From Bacteroidetes bacterium RIFCSPLOWO2_12_FULL_35_15 (GTDB lineage: Bacteria > Bacteroidota > Bacteroidia > 2-12-FULL-35-15): a stretch of DNA of 64,000 nt. The DNA lies in assembly GCA_001769385.1 (NCBI GenBank), contig MEPB01000024.1, forward strand, positions 1 through 64,000, read 5' to 3'. Position 1 is the first letter of the stretch. Each line of letters starts with the position of its first letter. The position numbers and the translations under genes were made by a program. The notes under the pieces are model-generated. The model worked only from the letters and a program-made list of their open reading frames with translations. It was not told where the DNA came from and ran no database searches. This document shows positions 19,034 to 27,863 of the stretch, in pieces.

Positions 19034-19064
19034 AAAGCGTCCTGAAGATTATTCAAAACGCTTT
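19034..19064 (-). terminator. Probable terminator of the exbB-TPR operon
   Basis: AAAGCGT (19034-19040) pairs with ACGCTTT (19058-19064), with further TGAA/TTCA pairing inside. On the minus strand the hairpin is followed by a T run. It lies 22 bases past the TPR gene stop. Confidence 0.7.
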
Positions 19065-19085
19065 CTTTTAAATTATAGCCCCATT

Positions 19086-20672
19086 TTATGGACACTTTTT
19101 AGCTTCCGCACTATCCAAAAACTTTTTAGCGTTATTGTTTGCAGGATCTAATTCTGCTATTTTTTTGAAATATGTTTTTGCTGTACACATACCTTTGTTA
19201 TTCATATAATAAACACCTAAATAAGTGTATGCGTCAATCAAATCTTTTTTACTTTTTTCGGTTTCTTCGGGTTTAACTTTAGCGATGAACTGCTCATAAA
19301 AAGGCTTAGCCAACCACTTTTCATTCTTAGGATCCAATTGTGTATTTGTTTTTGCTCTCCATAAATAACCATTTGGAAAATTGGGTTGAGATTTAATAAC
19401 ACTTGCAAAGGATGAATCTGCATTCATAAAATCCTTTGAATAATAATAAGCCCGGCCAATTGCTAATGTGTCATTTGCATTGGATTTTCCTTTTTCCATC
19501 TTGGTTTTGTAAGCGGCAATAGCTTCAGGATATTTCTTCATTTTAAAATACGTAAAAGCGATATCTCCATATATCTCAATATTCTCCGGCTGCAACTCCA
19601 ATGCTTTTTTATAATCAATTATTGCCAGCGAGTCTTTGCCATTCTTTGCTAATAATTTTGCACGGTATTCATAATCCATCGGAATAATTTTCATACCTGT
19701 CTTTGCTTTTGCAAAAAAGGCATCACTGTTCAATAATCCATTAGGATAGTCACCCGTTTCATACTGCGAAAATGCTAAATAACGATTTAAGTAAATATTA
19801 TCGGGATCACATTTTTGGGCTTCTAATGCTGATGTTACTGCCTCCTTGTAATTTTTTGCTTGATATAATATTCCGGCATAACGTCCCATGGTACTGCAAT
19901 CATTATTCAGATCCAAATAACGTTTTGCATTGTAGGCTGCATTCCCGTATTGTCCGGCACGTAAATAAATCTCAGCCAATTCGCGATAAGCGGGAGCAAA
20001 TGTTGAATCAATTAATTTTGCTTTTTTATAGGTCTCAATTGCTAATGTATAATTTTTTGCACGATTCCACACCTGGCCTTGTTTTAATAATGCTCGTGGT
20101 GATGTTGGGTCAAGTGCTCCGGCTTTTTCATAATTATCAACTGCTTTTGTTCCGTCATTTTGTTCTAAATAAGCATCACCGATTGCAATATAAACTTTCG
20201 GATTTTTAGGTTCTAATTTAGCTGCTTGCGCTAACAGGTTAAGTGCTTCAGTAATATCTTTGTTATCAGCATTGGTGTATGCTTCAGCGATTTTAATTAA
20301 TACAGTTGCATTTTTTCCGGCAGCCAGGGTTGTTGCCTTATAAAAGTTCGCTTTTGCTTCTGCTTGTTTTCCTTCGTACCACTGTATTTTTCCAAGGCCA
20401 ACATAACAAAATGGATTGGTAGCATTTACATCAACTCCTTTTTGATAAAACTTATTTGCCATTTCTAAGTTGTCATTTTTAAAATAGTTTTCACCATAGT
20501 AAAAATAAAGCTCCCCATTATTTGGTTGAAATTGGATCAGTGAAGTAAAAACAGCATCTGCTTTTGCAAATTGCTCGTTGGTTGTTAATTTAATGGCATC
20601 AGTTAATGTTTGTGCCATAATGGCTGACGATGCAACAAAAAAGAGTAGAATTGATAATCTTAAGTTTTTCAT
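19086..20672 (-). CDS. Exported TPR-repeat protein of the TonB cluster
   Basis: A 528-residue protein from the ATG at 20672, which starts a signal peptide (MKNLRLSILLFFVASSAIMAQ). Earlier in-frame starts would lengthen the N-terminus needlessly. The mature protein is almost entirely TPR units of about 34 residues, for example AKLEPKNPKVYIAIGDAYLE, AGALDPTSPRALLKQGQV and ALELQPENIEIYGDIAFTYF. By family, it should be a periplasmic scaffold. It is the last gene of a minus-strand run exbB-exbD-exbD-tonB-small-small-pstS-like-TPR. A terminator hairpin follows at 19034. That conserved grouping suggests a part in TonB-dependent outer-membrane energisation, but no direct activity can be read from the sequence. 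Confidence 0.85.
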   Translation of the reverse strand: MKNLRLSILLFFVASSAIMAQTLTDAIKLTTNEQFAKADAVFTSLIQFQPNNGELYFYYGENYFKNDNLEMANKFYQKGVDVNATNPFCYVGLGKIQWYEGKQAEAKANFYKATTLAAGKNATVLIKIAEAYTNADNKDITEALNLLAQAAKLEPKNPKVYIAIGDAYLEQNDGTKAVDNYEKAGALDPTSPRALLKQGQVWNRAKNYTLAIETYKKAKLIDSTFAPAYRELAEIYLRAGQYGNAAYNAKRYLDLNNDCSTMGRYAGILYQAKNYKEAVTSALEAQKCDPDNIYLNRYLAFSQYETGDYPNGLLNSDAFFAKAKTGMKIIPMDYEYRAKLLAKNGKDSLAIIDYKKALELQPENIEIYGDIAFTYFKMKKYPEAIAAYKTKMEKGKSNANDTLAIGRAYYYSKDFMNADSSFASVIKSQPNFPNGYLWRAKTNTQLDPKNEKWLAKPFYEQFIAKVKPEETEKSKKDLIDAYTYLGVYYMNNKGMCTAKTYFKKIAELDPANNNAKKFLDSAEAKKCP

Positions 20673-20696
20673 ATTTATTTTCATTTTAAATCGTAT

Positions 20697-20787
20697 TGTC
20701 ATTTCGAGCTTGTCAAAAGAAATCTTTTTACTTGTTTACAATTATTTTGATAAATATAAAGATTCCTCTGCTACAGTCGGAATGACA
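20697..20787. repeat. Short interspersed repeat with TGTCATT...AATGACA ends
   Basis: It opens TGTCATTTCGAG and closes CGGAATGACA, inverted ends. The interior carries AAGATTCCTCTGCTACAG. It fills the gap between the TPR and PstS-like genes. Related copies are at 21796-21905 and, more distantly, 57108-57240. Confidence 0.65.
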
Positions 20788-20797
20788 CTCAATATTT

Positions 20798-21736
20798 TTA
20801 TTTAGTATTTATTTCTACAAGTCGTACCGGAGCAATAGAAGGAATTAGTCCCGCTTTAAGTATCATTAATTGTCCTTTATCTCCAGCCACAAAAGAAACA
20901 AAGCCCATGCCAAGACCGGCACGTGTTTGTCTGTTAATCATAAATACGTTACGTGTAAACGGGTAATCTTTTGTTTTGATATATGCCTGATATGGTTTTA
21001 CCGGGGTTGAAGCATCATCTTTTGCAACAGCAACAACTTTTACTTTTTTCAAGATATTGGTTGTTGTGGAGTCATCCGTGTCACTGATCCAGTTTACACT
21101 TAATAAACCCAGGGCATTTTTATTATTGGCAACATATTCGATTATTTCAGGATTTGATTTAACAGCAAATACATTGTTAGCGAATTTTTTTCCTTGTAGT
21201 AAAGTGTCTTGCATATAGCGGGCATTTGCTGAGCCGGAATTATCAAAAACAACATTGATTTTTCCTAATGTTGATTTATCATTTAATTGATTCCACAATG
21301 AATCGTTGCCAAGCAAAATGGATTTTAATTTTTCTACAGTAAGTGTCGTGTCAGTATTTTCCGGATTAACAAGTAATACAATTGCGTCTTCAGCAATTTT
21401 GGTAGAAATAGGAAATAAGTTGGAGGCTTCAAATTTTTCGTGTTCCTCTTTTGTGAGGTCCCGGCACATAACAACAACTTTGCAGGAATCATTTATCAAT
21501 CTTAGCAGGGCCTCGTTTTCCGGTAAATAACTTGCATGTATTTTTGCATTTTGATAAATTGATTCGAACGTATAGATCTGAGTATCGAACAGTTTTTGAA
21601 ACGATTCGTCCACCACAATATTTACTTCACCGGATGTTGGTGTATCTGTTGGTTCATTTGGATTTGAACAACCGAGAATACCAAATAAAAAAAGTATCAG
21701 GTTGAATGTTAGAATATTCTTAGTTAGTAGTAACAT
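20798..21736 (-). CDS. PstS-like substrate-binding lipoprotein
   Basis: A 312-residue protein with a lipoprotein signal ending LFGILGC, then a periplasmic binding-protein fold of the phosphate/PBP-like type. EVNIVVDESFQKLFD opens the domain. VVMCRDLTKEE, DAIVLLVNPEN and VVFDNSGSANARYMQ are in the positions used by PstS to bind its ligand, and RNVFMINRQTRAGLGMGFVSFV closes it. By family, PstS binds phosphate for an ABC importer, but no pst permease genes are nearby. Its place after tonB and before a TPR gene is a grouping I know from other Bacteroidota, where its ligand is unproven. I therefore keep the call general. Confidence 0.82.
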   Translation of the reverse strand: MLLLTKNILTFNLILFLFGILGCSNPNEPTDTPTSGEVNIVVDESFQKLFDTQIYTFESIYQNAKIHASYLPENEALLRLINDSCKVVVMCRDLTKEEHEKFEASNLFPISTKIAEDAIVLLVNPENTDTTLTVEKLKSILLGNDSLWNQLNDKSTLGKINVVFDNSGSANARYMQDTLLQGKKFANNVFAVKSNPEIIEYVANNKNALGLLSVNWISDTDDSTTTNILKKVKVVAVAKDDASTPVKPYQAYIKTKDYPFTRNVFMINRQTRAGLGMGFVSFVAGDKGQLMILKAGLIPSIAPVRLVEINTK

Positions 21737-21795
21737 TTTGTTTTTCTTTCTAAAACTATTGCTTTGGTTTAATATAATTTTTTAATCACTCGTGG

Positions 21796-21905
21796 TGTCA
21801 TCTCGAGCGGAGTCGAGAGATCTTTATATTCATAAACATTGCGTCCGACTAACAAGATTCCTCCGCGGAGTTTATGCTGAGCGAAGCCGAAGTAGTCGGA
21901 ATGAC
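21796..21905. repeat. Short interspersed repeat overlapping a gene's 3' end
   Basis: It starts TGTCATCTCGAGCGGAGTCG and ends GTCGGAATGAC, the same ends as the copy at 20697. The interior has GATTCCTCCGCGGAG and TATGCTGAGCGAAG, also seen in the 57-kb repeats. It supplies the last ~20 codons of the small membrane protein at 21849-22163. Confidence 0.65.
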
Positions 21906-22163
21906 TGCCTTGTTAGCAATCTCGATTCTTTTGTTTATTTTTTCTTTTTTGTTTTTATACCTGCGATAAGCAACGTAGAATCGAAACAAGCCAAACAATA
22001 CAAGAAACAACCCAATCAGGCCTCTTCCTTTCGGAAGAAAATCCATCCACATGCTTGTAAATAAAAAAAAGAACCCCAGAATTAAATAAAAAAATAAAAG
22101 TAAAAAACTAAAATAAAAAAGGAGAATGTTCCAGCCCCGTTTTATCTTAATTTTTGTTTTCAT
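21849..22163 (-). CDS. Small membrane protein, paralog of its upstream neighbour
   Basis: A 104-residue protein from the ATG at 22163. Two membrane helices are predicted (ILLFYFSFLLLFFYLILGFFF and LIGLFLVLFGLFRFYVAY), then a basic stretch YRRYKNKKEK. It aligns with the gene just upstream: YFSFL, FYLILGFFFLF, GLIGLFL and GLFRFYVA correspond to YFSFL, IYLVIGLLFLF, GLGIIFT and GFRLFIA. The final ~20 residues (VIPTTSASLSINSAEES) are a translation of an interspersed repeat and are probably not native. The original stop may have been lost. Its function is unknown; it sits in the TonB operon, overlapping the upstream gene by 17 bases. Confidence 0.65.
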   Translation of the reverse strand: MKTKIKIKRGWNILLFYFSFLLLFFYLILGFFFLFTSMWMDFLPKGRGLIGLFLVLFGLFRFYVAYRRYKNKKEKINKRIEIANKAVIPTTSASLSINSAEESC

Positions 22164-22383
22164 TTGTGTTCCTTTTTTGCTTTTTTATGGCTATAAAAAG
22201 CCTGAATCCAGCATAAATAGTAAATATAATACCTAGGCCTGTTCTGTAAAAGGGGAATGTTTCGATGGCAATATCGGAAAATAAAAACAGTAAGCCAATG
22301 ACCAAATAAATTGCTACCATTAAAAAACTAAAGTAATAGCGTATTTTATTTATTGTTGGGTTACTGTTGCTGTCCGAAAACAC
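22147..22383 (-). CDS. Small two-helix membrane protein following tonB
   Basis: A 78-residue protein with a GTG start four bases after the tonB stop. The tight spacing favours this start. Two membrane helices (YYFSFLMVAIYLVIGLLFLF and TGLGIIFTIYAGFRLFIAI) surround a short loop, and the tail is basic (KKQKRNTNENKN). It is paralogous to the next gene downstream. I do not recognise a named family. Its position between tonB and the PstS-like gene suggests an accessory role in the TonB system, but that is only context. Confidence 0.65.
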   Translation of the reverse strand: MFSDSNSNPTINKIRYYFSFLMVAIYLVIGLLFLFSDIAIETFPFYRTGLGIIFTIYAGFRLFIAIKKQKRNTNENKN

Positions 22384-22387
22384 GTAT

Positions 22388-23200
22388 TTATCTTAAAGTA
22401 AACTTAATTGGTAAGTTAAACTGAACCCGAACTTCTCTTCCGTTTTGTTTTCCTGCTTTCCAGTGGGGCATTGCTCCAACAACACGTTTTGCCTCTTTAT
22501 CACAACCGGGACCGCCAGAAACACCTCTTAAAATTTTAACGTCTGTAATGCTGCCATCTTTTTCAACAACGAAGGTAACATAACAAGTACCGGAAATCCC
22601 GGCTTCCTTTTCTACTTGCGGATACTGTACATTTTTTTGAATAAATTTCATCATTTCAGCTTCTCCACCCGGGAAAGCAGGCATTTGTTCCACAATAGTC
22701 AGTGGCGCCTCAATGGTTGGTTCAACAACGTTATTGTTTGTTTCCGGAATAATAATTTCTTCATCACTATTTCCTTCCTGAGTAACGGTGCTGATTTGTG
22801 GTGTTTCTTCTGTTTGCACCGGAGGTGGCTCATCGATCACTTCTTCATCTGTTACAACGGGTGGAGTAAATTTAACTGTTTCCATTACCGGTGGTGGTGG
22901 TGGTGGCGGTGGTGGCGGTTCAGTTTCGTCAAGAGGCGGTGGTGCTGTTAAGTCAACAGGTGTAATATCAACCGGCACAACCACTTCATCCACTCTGTTT
23001 TTGATCCAATCGATAATTGCGGGCATACTTACTGCAAATAAAAATGCGGTACAGGTGATGAGTAATGCTATTGCTACGCTGCGATTATGATTTCTACGCA
23101 ATTGATAAGCGCCATAATTTTTATTTCGCTCCTCAAATACCATGTCGTTACGCACCGGTGCAACAACACTTCCCCAATTATTAATTAATGATTCTGCCAT
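22388..23200 (-). CDS. tonB: Energy transducer TonB
   Basis: A 270-residue protein. The N-terminal VFEERNKNYGAYQLRRNHNRSVAIAL precedes one membrane helix (about residues 43-62), the arrangement of Bacteroidota TonB. The periplasmic span is proline-rich, with a run of ten prolines near residue 97 and several PPPV motifs. The C-terminal TonB domain has FPGGEAEMMKFIQKNVQYP, GTCYVTFVVEKDGSITDVKI and PHWKAGKQNGREVRVQFNLP. It transmits inner-membrane proton-motive force from ExbB/ExbD to outer-membrane receptors. It begins five bases after the second exbD stop and is the fourth gene of the cluster. Confidence 0.95.
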   Translation of the reverse strand: MAESLINNWGSVVAPVRNDMVFEERNKNYGAYQLRRNHNRSVAIALLITCTAFLFAVSMPAIIDWIKNRVDEVVVPVDITPVDLTAPPPLDETEPPPPPPPPPPVMETVKFTPPVVTDEEVIDEPPPVQTEETPQISTVTQEGNSDEEIIIPETNNNVVEPTIEAPLTIVEQMPAFPGGEAEMMKFIQKNVQYPQVEKEAGISGTCYVTFVVEKDGSITDVKILRGVSGGPGCDKEAKRVVGAMPHWKAGKQNGREVRVQFNLPIKFTLR

Positions 23201-23205
23201 TTTGT

Positions 23206-23841
23206 TTATTTGTTTGTTGCGTTTAACAAGTCTAGTTCTTTTTGTCCCATGTCAACAATAGCATATTTACCAACATTACAAATATTCAATTCATCAATAA
23301 CATCAATAATATTCTTGTAAATTGCTTTATCATCAGATTTGACAAGTACGGTTAATGCATCTTTTTTTCCTTTTTCTCCCACTGCCAAACGTTTATAGGT
23401 AGTGTCAGCAATTTCTTTTTTCATCAATTGTTCTTTCAATTTATCTATTGCTGTTATTGTTGGTTTGTTTCTTTCCAATAATAATTTATGTAAGCCTTCA
23501 GAAGAAAAGTCTGTTTTAATTAATGTTGTTGGAGGCACTCCTTTTGCATTTCCTTCCGGATAAAATTCGCCATCATAATAAAAAATACCATTATCTATTG
23601 TCATAATAAAAGTTAAGGCATTATTTACTTTCATTGGCTCTACCCCAGGAGGAGGTTCTGCCGGGAAATTTATCTCCATAGTTTTCGGCTTACTAAAAGT
23701 AGAGGTAAGTACGAAAAACGTAAGGAGTAAGAACGCCAAATCCACCATGGGTGTCATATCTATTCGGGTCGATGATTTCTTGGCGCGTTTCTTATCATGT
23801 TTGCCATGACCTCCGCCATCATCGGTATTTACTTCTGCCAT
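23206..23841 (-). CDS. exbD: Biopolymer transport protein ExbD (second copy)
   Basis: A 211-residue protein with a charged cytoplasmic start (DGGGHGKHDKKRAKKSSTR), then IDMTPMVDLAFLLLTFFVLT, the single ExbD helix with the essential aspartate. The periplasmic part is longer than in Proteobacteria and ends in VVDELNICNVGKYAIVDM, a typical ExbD C-terminus. It forms the proton channel with ExbB and couples to TonB. Two non-identical exbD genes in a row are usual in this phylum and may form a mixed dimer. It lies between the first exbD, 99 bases away, and tonB. Confidence 0.93.
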   Translation of the reverse strand: MAEVNTDDGGGHGKHDKKRAKKSSTRIDMTPMVDLAFLLLTFFVLTSTFSKPKTMEINFPAEPPPGVEPMKVNNALTFIMTIDNGIFYYDGEFYPEGNAKGVPPTTLIKTDFSSEGLHKLLLERNKPTITAIDKLKEQLMKKEIADTTYKRLAVGEKGKKDALTVLVKSDDKAIYKNIIDVIDELNICNVGKYAIVDMGQKELDLLNATNK

Positions 23842-23940
23842 TTCTTTTTTTCTTTAGATGTTAATCGTAGTATTTTTACAATTAAATTTCAATTTTATTA
23901 TACGATGCAATTGAAAATTAAATTCCATACTAATTTTTCA

Positions 23941-24627
23941 TTATTCTGCTGTCGGACCTTGTTCCAGGTCGGTGATTAAATTAAACCGGTAAATATCTAT
24001 ATCGGTAAATACTTTAATAACTTCTTTTACAGCGATATAATTTGTTTTTCCATCCGCTTTTAATGCAAAACGTAACGGTTCGTACTTAAATGGTCTGTCA
24101 AGTTTCTCAGCTTTCTCCTTTTGTGCTTTTGCTTGTTTTGCTGCTTCAATACGACCGAACTGTATCCAGTCACGTAATTGATTGTGAAGTGAATCATGCG
24201 GTATCCCTGCTGATTTTGTGGTAACACGCTTGGAGTCTTCCATATTGATATATTCTTTAAGCAAAACTCCTGTATAACCGGGAACCGGTACGATAGGAAC
24301 TCCAAAACTAGTCATACCACCAAAACGTTTTTTTTCTTCTTCGGTAAAAGTGATATTATATTGTTGTCCCATTTTTTCAAGTGTCCGTTTACGAACATCC
24401 GAATTGTTGATGTTGAAAAAAGATTTTCCAGCAGCATCTATAGAGATCATTATTACATTTTCAGGTAATAATTTATCGGAAATAGATGAGGGCGTATCCA
24501 CAATAACCGGTTCGGTAACTCTTGAAGTAGCGGTGAGCATAAAGAAGGTAACCAAAAGGAAAGCCAAATCCACCATCGGAGTCATATCCAGTGAAGGATT
24601 GCTTTTGGGCATCTTAATTTTAGCCAT
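23941..24627 (-). CDS. exbD: Biopolymer transport protein ExbD (first copy)
   Basis: A 228-residue protein. It starts MAKIKMPKSNPSLDMTPMVD and continues LAFLLVTFFMLT, the membrane helix with the conserved aspartate. The periplasmic domain carries an insert of about 100 residues with many charged positions (KEKAEKLDRPFKYEP) before the final ADGKTNYIAVKEVIKVFTDI. It works with ExbB in proton-driven energisation of TonB. It differs clearly from the second copy in sequence and length, so it is a paralog rather than a recent duplicate. It lies 49 bases after exbB. Confidence 0.93.
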   Translation of the reverse strand: MAKIKMPKSNPSLDMTPMVDLAFLLVTFFMLTATSRVTEPVIVDTPSSISDKLLPENVIMISIDAAGKSFFNINNSDVRKRTLEKMGQQYNITFTEEEKKRFGGMTSFGVPIVPVPGYTGVLLKEYINMEDSKRVTTKSAGIPHDSLHNQLRDWIQFGRIEAAKQAKAQKEKAEKLDRPFKYEPLRFALKADGKTNYIAVKEVIKVFTDIDIYRFNLITDLEQGPTAE

Positions 24628-24676
24628 GTTTTTAAATTTTTAAAAATTATTTTTAAAGTAAAATAGGTTCTAAAAA

Positions 24677-25474
24677 TTATTTAGAAGCTTTTAGTGAATG
24701 TAGAATGCTGAATCCGGCTTCGTCCATGCTATAAGTAATTGCATCCACACGACTTGAAAAATAATTGTAAGCAATAATACCCACAACCGAACCAATGATA
24801 CCAATAGCTGTATTGATAAGTGCCTCAGAAATACCTGTTGCCAATGCTGCAGTATCAGGAGAACCTGCTGCTGACATAGCCGCAAATGAACGAATCATAC
24901 CAAGTACTGTTCCGATCAAACCCCAAAGTGTTGCAATGGTAGCACATGTAGAAATAATGGAAAGATTTTTTGATAACATTGGTAATTCCAAAGAAGTAGC
25001 TTCTTCTAATTCTTTTTGAATCGCTTCAATTTTTTGTTCGTTATCCAAGGAGGTATCGCTATGAACACTTTGAAGCTTTTCAATTCCTGAACGAACAACA
25101 TTTGCCAATGAACCTTGTTGTTTATCACAAGCAGCAATTGCTTCTTCAAATTGACCATTTGCAATTAATGATTTGATGTTACGTAAAAACACATCTGCTT
25201 TTCCTTTTCCTTTCGCTTTTGCAATGGTAAGTAAACGCTCAATAGAAAAAGTTACAATGATCATAAAAATAGCCATTAGGATAGGTACAATAAATCCTCC
25301 GGCATGCATCATTCCTAAATAATTACCTTGTTTTGGATGGCCTTCTGCATCAAAATTGCCTGGTGCACCTAATACAAACAGGTAAATTAGTATTCCTATT
25401 ACAGTACAGATTACAATAGCTAAAAGTGCGGTCATAAAGTTAAATCCGCCCGATGTTGTTTTTTGATTACTCAT
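24677..25474 (-). CDS. exbB: MotA/TolQ/ExbB proton channel family protein
   Basis: A 265-residue protein with membrane segments near residues 12-32, 50-72, 165-190 and 210-232. The last two form the conserved channel core (ATIATLWGLIGTVLGMIRSF and LINTAIGIIGSVVGIIAYNY). The cytoplasmic loop holds IEKLQSVHSDTSLDNEQKIEAIQ. The extra N-terminal helix is usual in Bacteroidota ExbB. It forms the proton channel with ExbD. It is the first gene of the minus-strand TonB operon. Upstream, the 239-base gap to the DedA gene contains a TAAGTTTG on the minus strand (25559-25566) that could be a -7 box, without a clear -33 partner. Confidence 0.93.
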   Translation of the reverse strand: MSNQKTTSGGFNFMTALLAIVICTVIGILIYLFVLGAPGNFDAEGHPKQGNYLGMMHAGGFIVPILMAIFMIIVTFSIERLLTIAKAKGKGKADVFLRNIKSLIANGQFEEAIAACDKQQGSLANVVRSGIEKLQSVHSDTSLDNEQKIEAIQKELEEATSLELPMLSKNLSIISTCATIATLWGLIGTVLGMIRSFAAMSAAGSPDTAALATGISEALINTAIGIIGSVVGIIAYNYFSSRVDAITYSMDEAGFSILHSLKASK

Positions 25475-25713
25475 ATTTGATTGTTTTTTGGTTTTAATTA
25501 TTGATTTTATTACGTTTAATTCAAGTATTGTTTATTAATCTCCTTTAAAACAGGATGCCAAACTTACTAAATCTATTTTAAATGTAAAAATTTTATGGGC
25601 AACATAATCATTTCTTAAAATAGACGTATTGATAACCCAAACTTACCAAATAATATTGTATGGCCGGAAGACGGTTTATTTAATGGCGGCTTTTTAGAAA
25701 TGAACGGCAGGTT

Positions 25714-26352
25714 TTAACCATTAGTGGTTGGGTCATTCTCTTTGTTTTTCTTTTTAAATGCAGAAATAATTGGGAAAATGGTAATTACGATCAGTCCGAT
25801 CACAATGTACTCAACATTTTCCTGCACCCATAAATAGGTTCCTAAATAATAGCCTATGGAGGCTAATAATCCAATCCATGCAAATGCTCCAAGTACATTG
25901 TACACCATAAATTTTTTGAAATCGATTTTTATTACTCCGGCTAAAATGGGTGCAAATGTTCGGATGATGGGCAAAAACCGACCAAGTATTAATGTTTTTC
26001 CGCCATTTTTAGTATAAAATTCACGGGTAACTTCCAGGTATCTTTTTTTAAAAATAAATGAATCTTTTCGATTAAAAAGGGGAGGGCCCACTTTTTTTCC
26101 AAACCAATAACCTACCATATTTCCCAGTATTGCTGCTGCTGACAGTAATAAAATCAGAACCAGAATATTAACTCCTAATAATTCAGGTTTTGAAACGCAG
26201 AACATTCCTGAAATAAAAATTAAGGAATCACCAGGTAGGAAGAATCCGATCAACAGACCGGTTTCGGCAAACACAACAAACAATAGCAAGGCCAAACCAC
26301 CATATTGAATGATGGATTGCGGGTCGGTGAGTTGTTTTAAGAATTCTATCAT
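25714..26352 (-). CDS. DedA family membrane protein
   Basis: A 212-residue integral membrane protein with the DedA (SNARE-associated/VTT) hallmarks: FAETGLLIGFFLPGDSLIFISG near the start and LGRFLPIIRTFAPILAGVIKI in the middle, including the re-entrant glycines and the conserved arginines. Four to five helices follow, and the tail is basic and cytoplasmic (KKKNKENDPTTNG). Recent work on the family points to flipping of undecaprenyl phosphate or phospholipid across the membrane. Which activity this copy has cannot be told. It stands as a single gene between exbB and the symporter. Confidence 0.92.
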   Translation of the reverse strand: MIEFLKQLTDPQSIIQYGGLALLLFVVFAETGLLIGFFLPGDSLIFISGMFCVSKPELLGVNILVLILLLSAAAILGNMVGYWFGKKVGPPLFNRKDSFIFKKRYLEVTREFYTKNGGKTLILGRFLPIIRTFAPILAGVIKIDFKKFMVYNVLGAFAWIGLLASIGYYLGTYLWVQENVEYIVIGLIVITIFPIISAFKKKNKENDPTTNG

Positions 26353-26420
26353 ACTACGAAATACGAATTTATACGAATATACGAAATGGGGGAAATAATT
26401 TCTGTTTACAAATTTAACAC

Positions 26421-26452
26421 ACCCCTGGCTTCTCTCAAGAGGGGAATAGCCT
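26421..26452. repeat. REP-like palindrome (CCCTCTC/GAGAGGG family)
   Basis: ACACCCCTGGCTTCTCTCAAGAGGGGAATAG lies just after the symporter stop and belongs to the family of imperfect CTCTCC/GGAGAG hairpins seen repeatedly in the nuo operon gaps. Confidence 0.5.
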
Positions 26453-26476
26453 CAATAGAAATCGTGAGCATAGCGT

Positions 26477-27721
26477 TTACAATTTCAATTTATCAATATC
26501 AGGTTCTTTTCGATGTTCATGCAATTCACCTTCCCATTTACTTATAACAGCTGTTGCAACAGCATTTCCAACAACATTGGTTGCTGAACGTCCCATATCT
26601 AATATCTGGTCGATGCCTAACAATAATAATAAACCGGCAACAGGAATATTAAAATGTGCCAACATGCCTGCAATTACAACTAATGATGCTCTTGGTATTC
26701 CGGCCATTCCTTTGCTTGTGACCAATAATATTAATAACATAGTAATTTGGTCAGCTGTACTCATTTCAATACCATAAGCCTGAGCAATAAATACAGTTGC
26801 GAAGGTCATGTACATCATGGAGCCATCTAAATTAAACGAATAGCCCAAAGGCAAAACAAAGCTCACGATGCGATTTCCGCAGCCAAAACGTTCCAGGGAT
26901 TCTATTGTTTTTGGCATTGCCGCTTCAGAACTTGCTGTACTAAACGCCAGTAATGTTGGTTCTTTGATGTAACCGAGGAGTTTGAAAAATTTTATTTTCA
27001 TAAAAAAACAGATCAAAAATAAAATTCCGAAAACAAATAAGAATAACCCTAAATAAAAAGTGCTGATCAAATAAATATAGCCGGTAAGTACTCCCAACCC
27101 TTGCTTTGCCACTACTGCCGCCAATGCCCCAAATACTCCAAATGGCGCAAATGCCATCACATAATTGGTTACTTTAAACATGATGTGTGAAATGGAATCA
27201 AAAAAATCAACCACTACTTTCCCTTTATTTCCGGCTGATGCAGCAGCAATGCCAAAAAACAATGCAAAAATTACAATGGGTAAGATCTCATTTTTTGCCA
27301 TTACCTCTACAATGCTCTCGGGGATAATGTGGTTGATGAAATTTTTTGTGTCGAATCCTTTTGATGCTTCAATTCCGACTTCGGCAGTAACAGGAGGCTT
27401 TTCAATCGCCATTATTTTTCCCGGTTTGAAAACATTTACCAATATCAGTCCCAATAGTAAGGAAACAATGGCAAGTGTAGTAAAATATAAAAGCGTTTTT
27501 ATTCCGATGCGTCCAACCGATTTAAAATCTCCAACCTTTGCAACACCCACCACCAAAACAGAAAATACCAATGGAGCAATGATCATTTTGATCAGGCGCA
27601 TAAAAATATCACTCAGGATGTGAAGGCTTGGTGCAGCATCTTTCCAAAAATAACCAACAAAAATTCCCAGGAACATTCCTGAAAATATCTGAACAATTAG
27701 GGAAGGTTTTTTGAATTTCAT
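26477..27721 (-). CDS. Dicarboxylate/amino acid:cation symporter (DAACS family)
   Basis: A 414-residue membrane protein from the ATG at 27721. Upstream in-frame codons lie in a repeat and lack an ATG. It has the fold-defining motifs of the glutamate transporter family: the serine-rich re-entrant loop AFSTASSEAAMPK, the sodium/substrate motif GYSFNLDGSMMYM, and the second hairpin SKGMAGIPRASLVV. The C-terminal ATNVVGNAVATAVISKWEGEL is also typical. It imports glutamate, aspartate or C4-dicarboxylates with H+ or Na+. Its specificity is not readable. It is a single gene with no partners nearby. The upstream gap (27722-27863) has GCGAAGACGCAAAGACGCG, a common short repeat. Confidence 0.93.
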   Translation of the reverse strand: MKFKKPSLIVQIFSGMFLGIFVGYFWKDAAPSLHILSDIFMRLIKMIIAPLVFSVLVVGVAKVGDFKSVGRIGIKTLLYFTTLAIVSLLLGLILVNVFKPGKIMAIEKPPVTAEVGIEASKGFDTKNFINHIIPESIVEVMAKNEILPIVIFALFFGIAAASAGNKGKVVVDFFDSISHIMFKVTNYVMAFAPFGVFGALAAVVAKQGLGVLTGYIYLISTFYLGLFLFVFGILFLICFFMKIKFFKLLGYIKEPTLLAFSTASSEAAMPKTIESLERFGCGNRIVSFVLPLGYSFNLDGSMMYMTFATVFIAQAYGIEMSTADQITMLLILLVTSKGMAGIPRASLVVIAGMLAHFNIPVAGLLLLLGIDQILDMGRSATNVVGNAVATAVISKWEGELHEHRKEPDIDKLKL

Positions 27722-27863
27722 TTTAAAATATTTGCCGCGAAGACGCAAAGACGCGAAGTTTTTTTAAGCAATTTTTTTTAATACCAAATGAAATAAAAAA
27801 TAGTCCATTTAAAATCATCTTCTGTATTATTAAGAAAACAAATATACATATTGTAAAAGAAAA

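Noticed and set aside
22890-22918. GGT/GGC trinucleotide run as a phase-variation tract
   Set aside because: It encodes the TonB proline run in frame; length change by three bases would not switch the gene off.
22788-23090. Glycine-rich frame on the plus strand
   Set aside because: It is the antisense of the proline-rich region of tonB.
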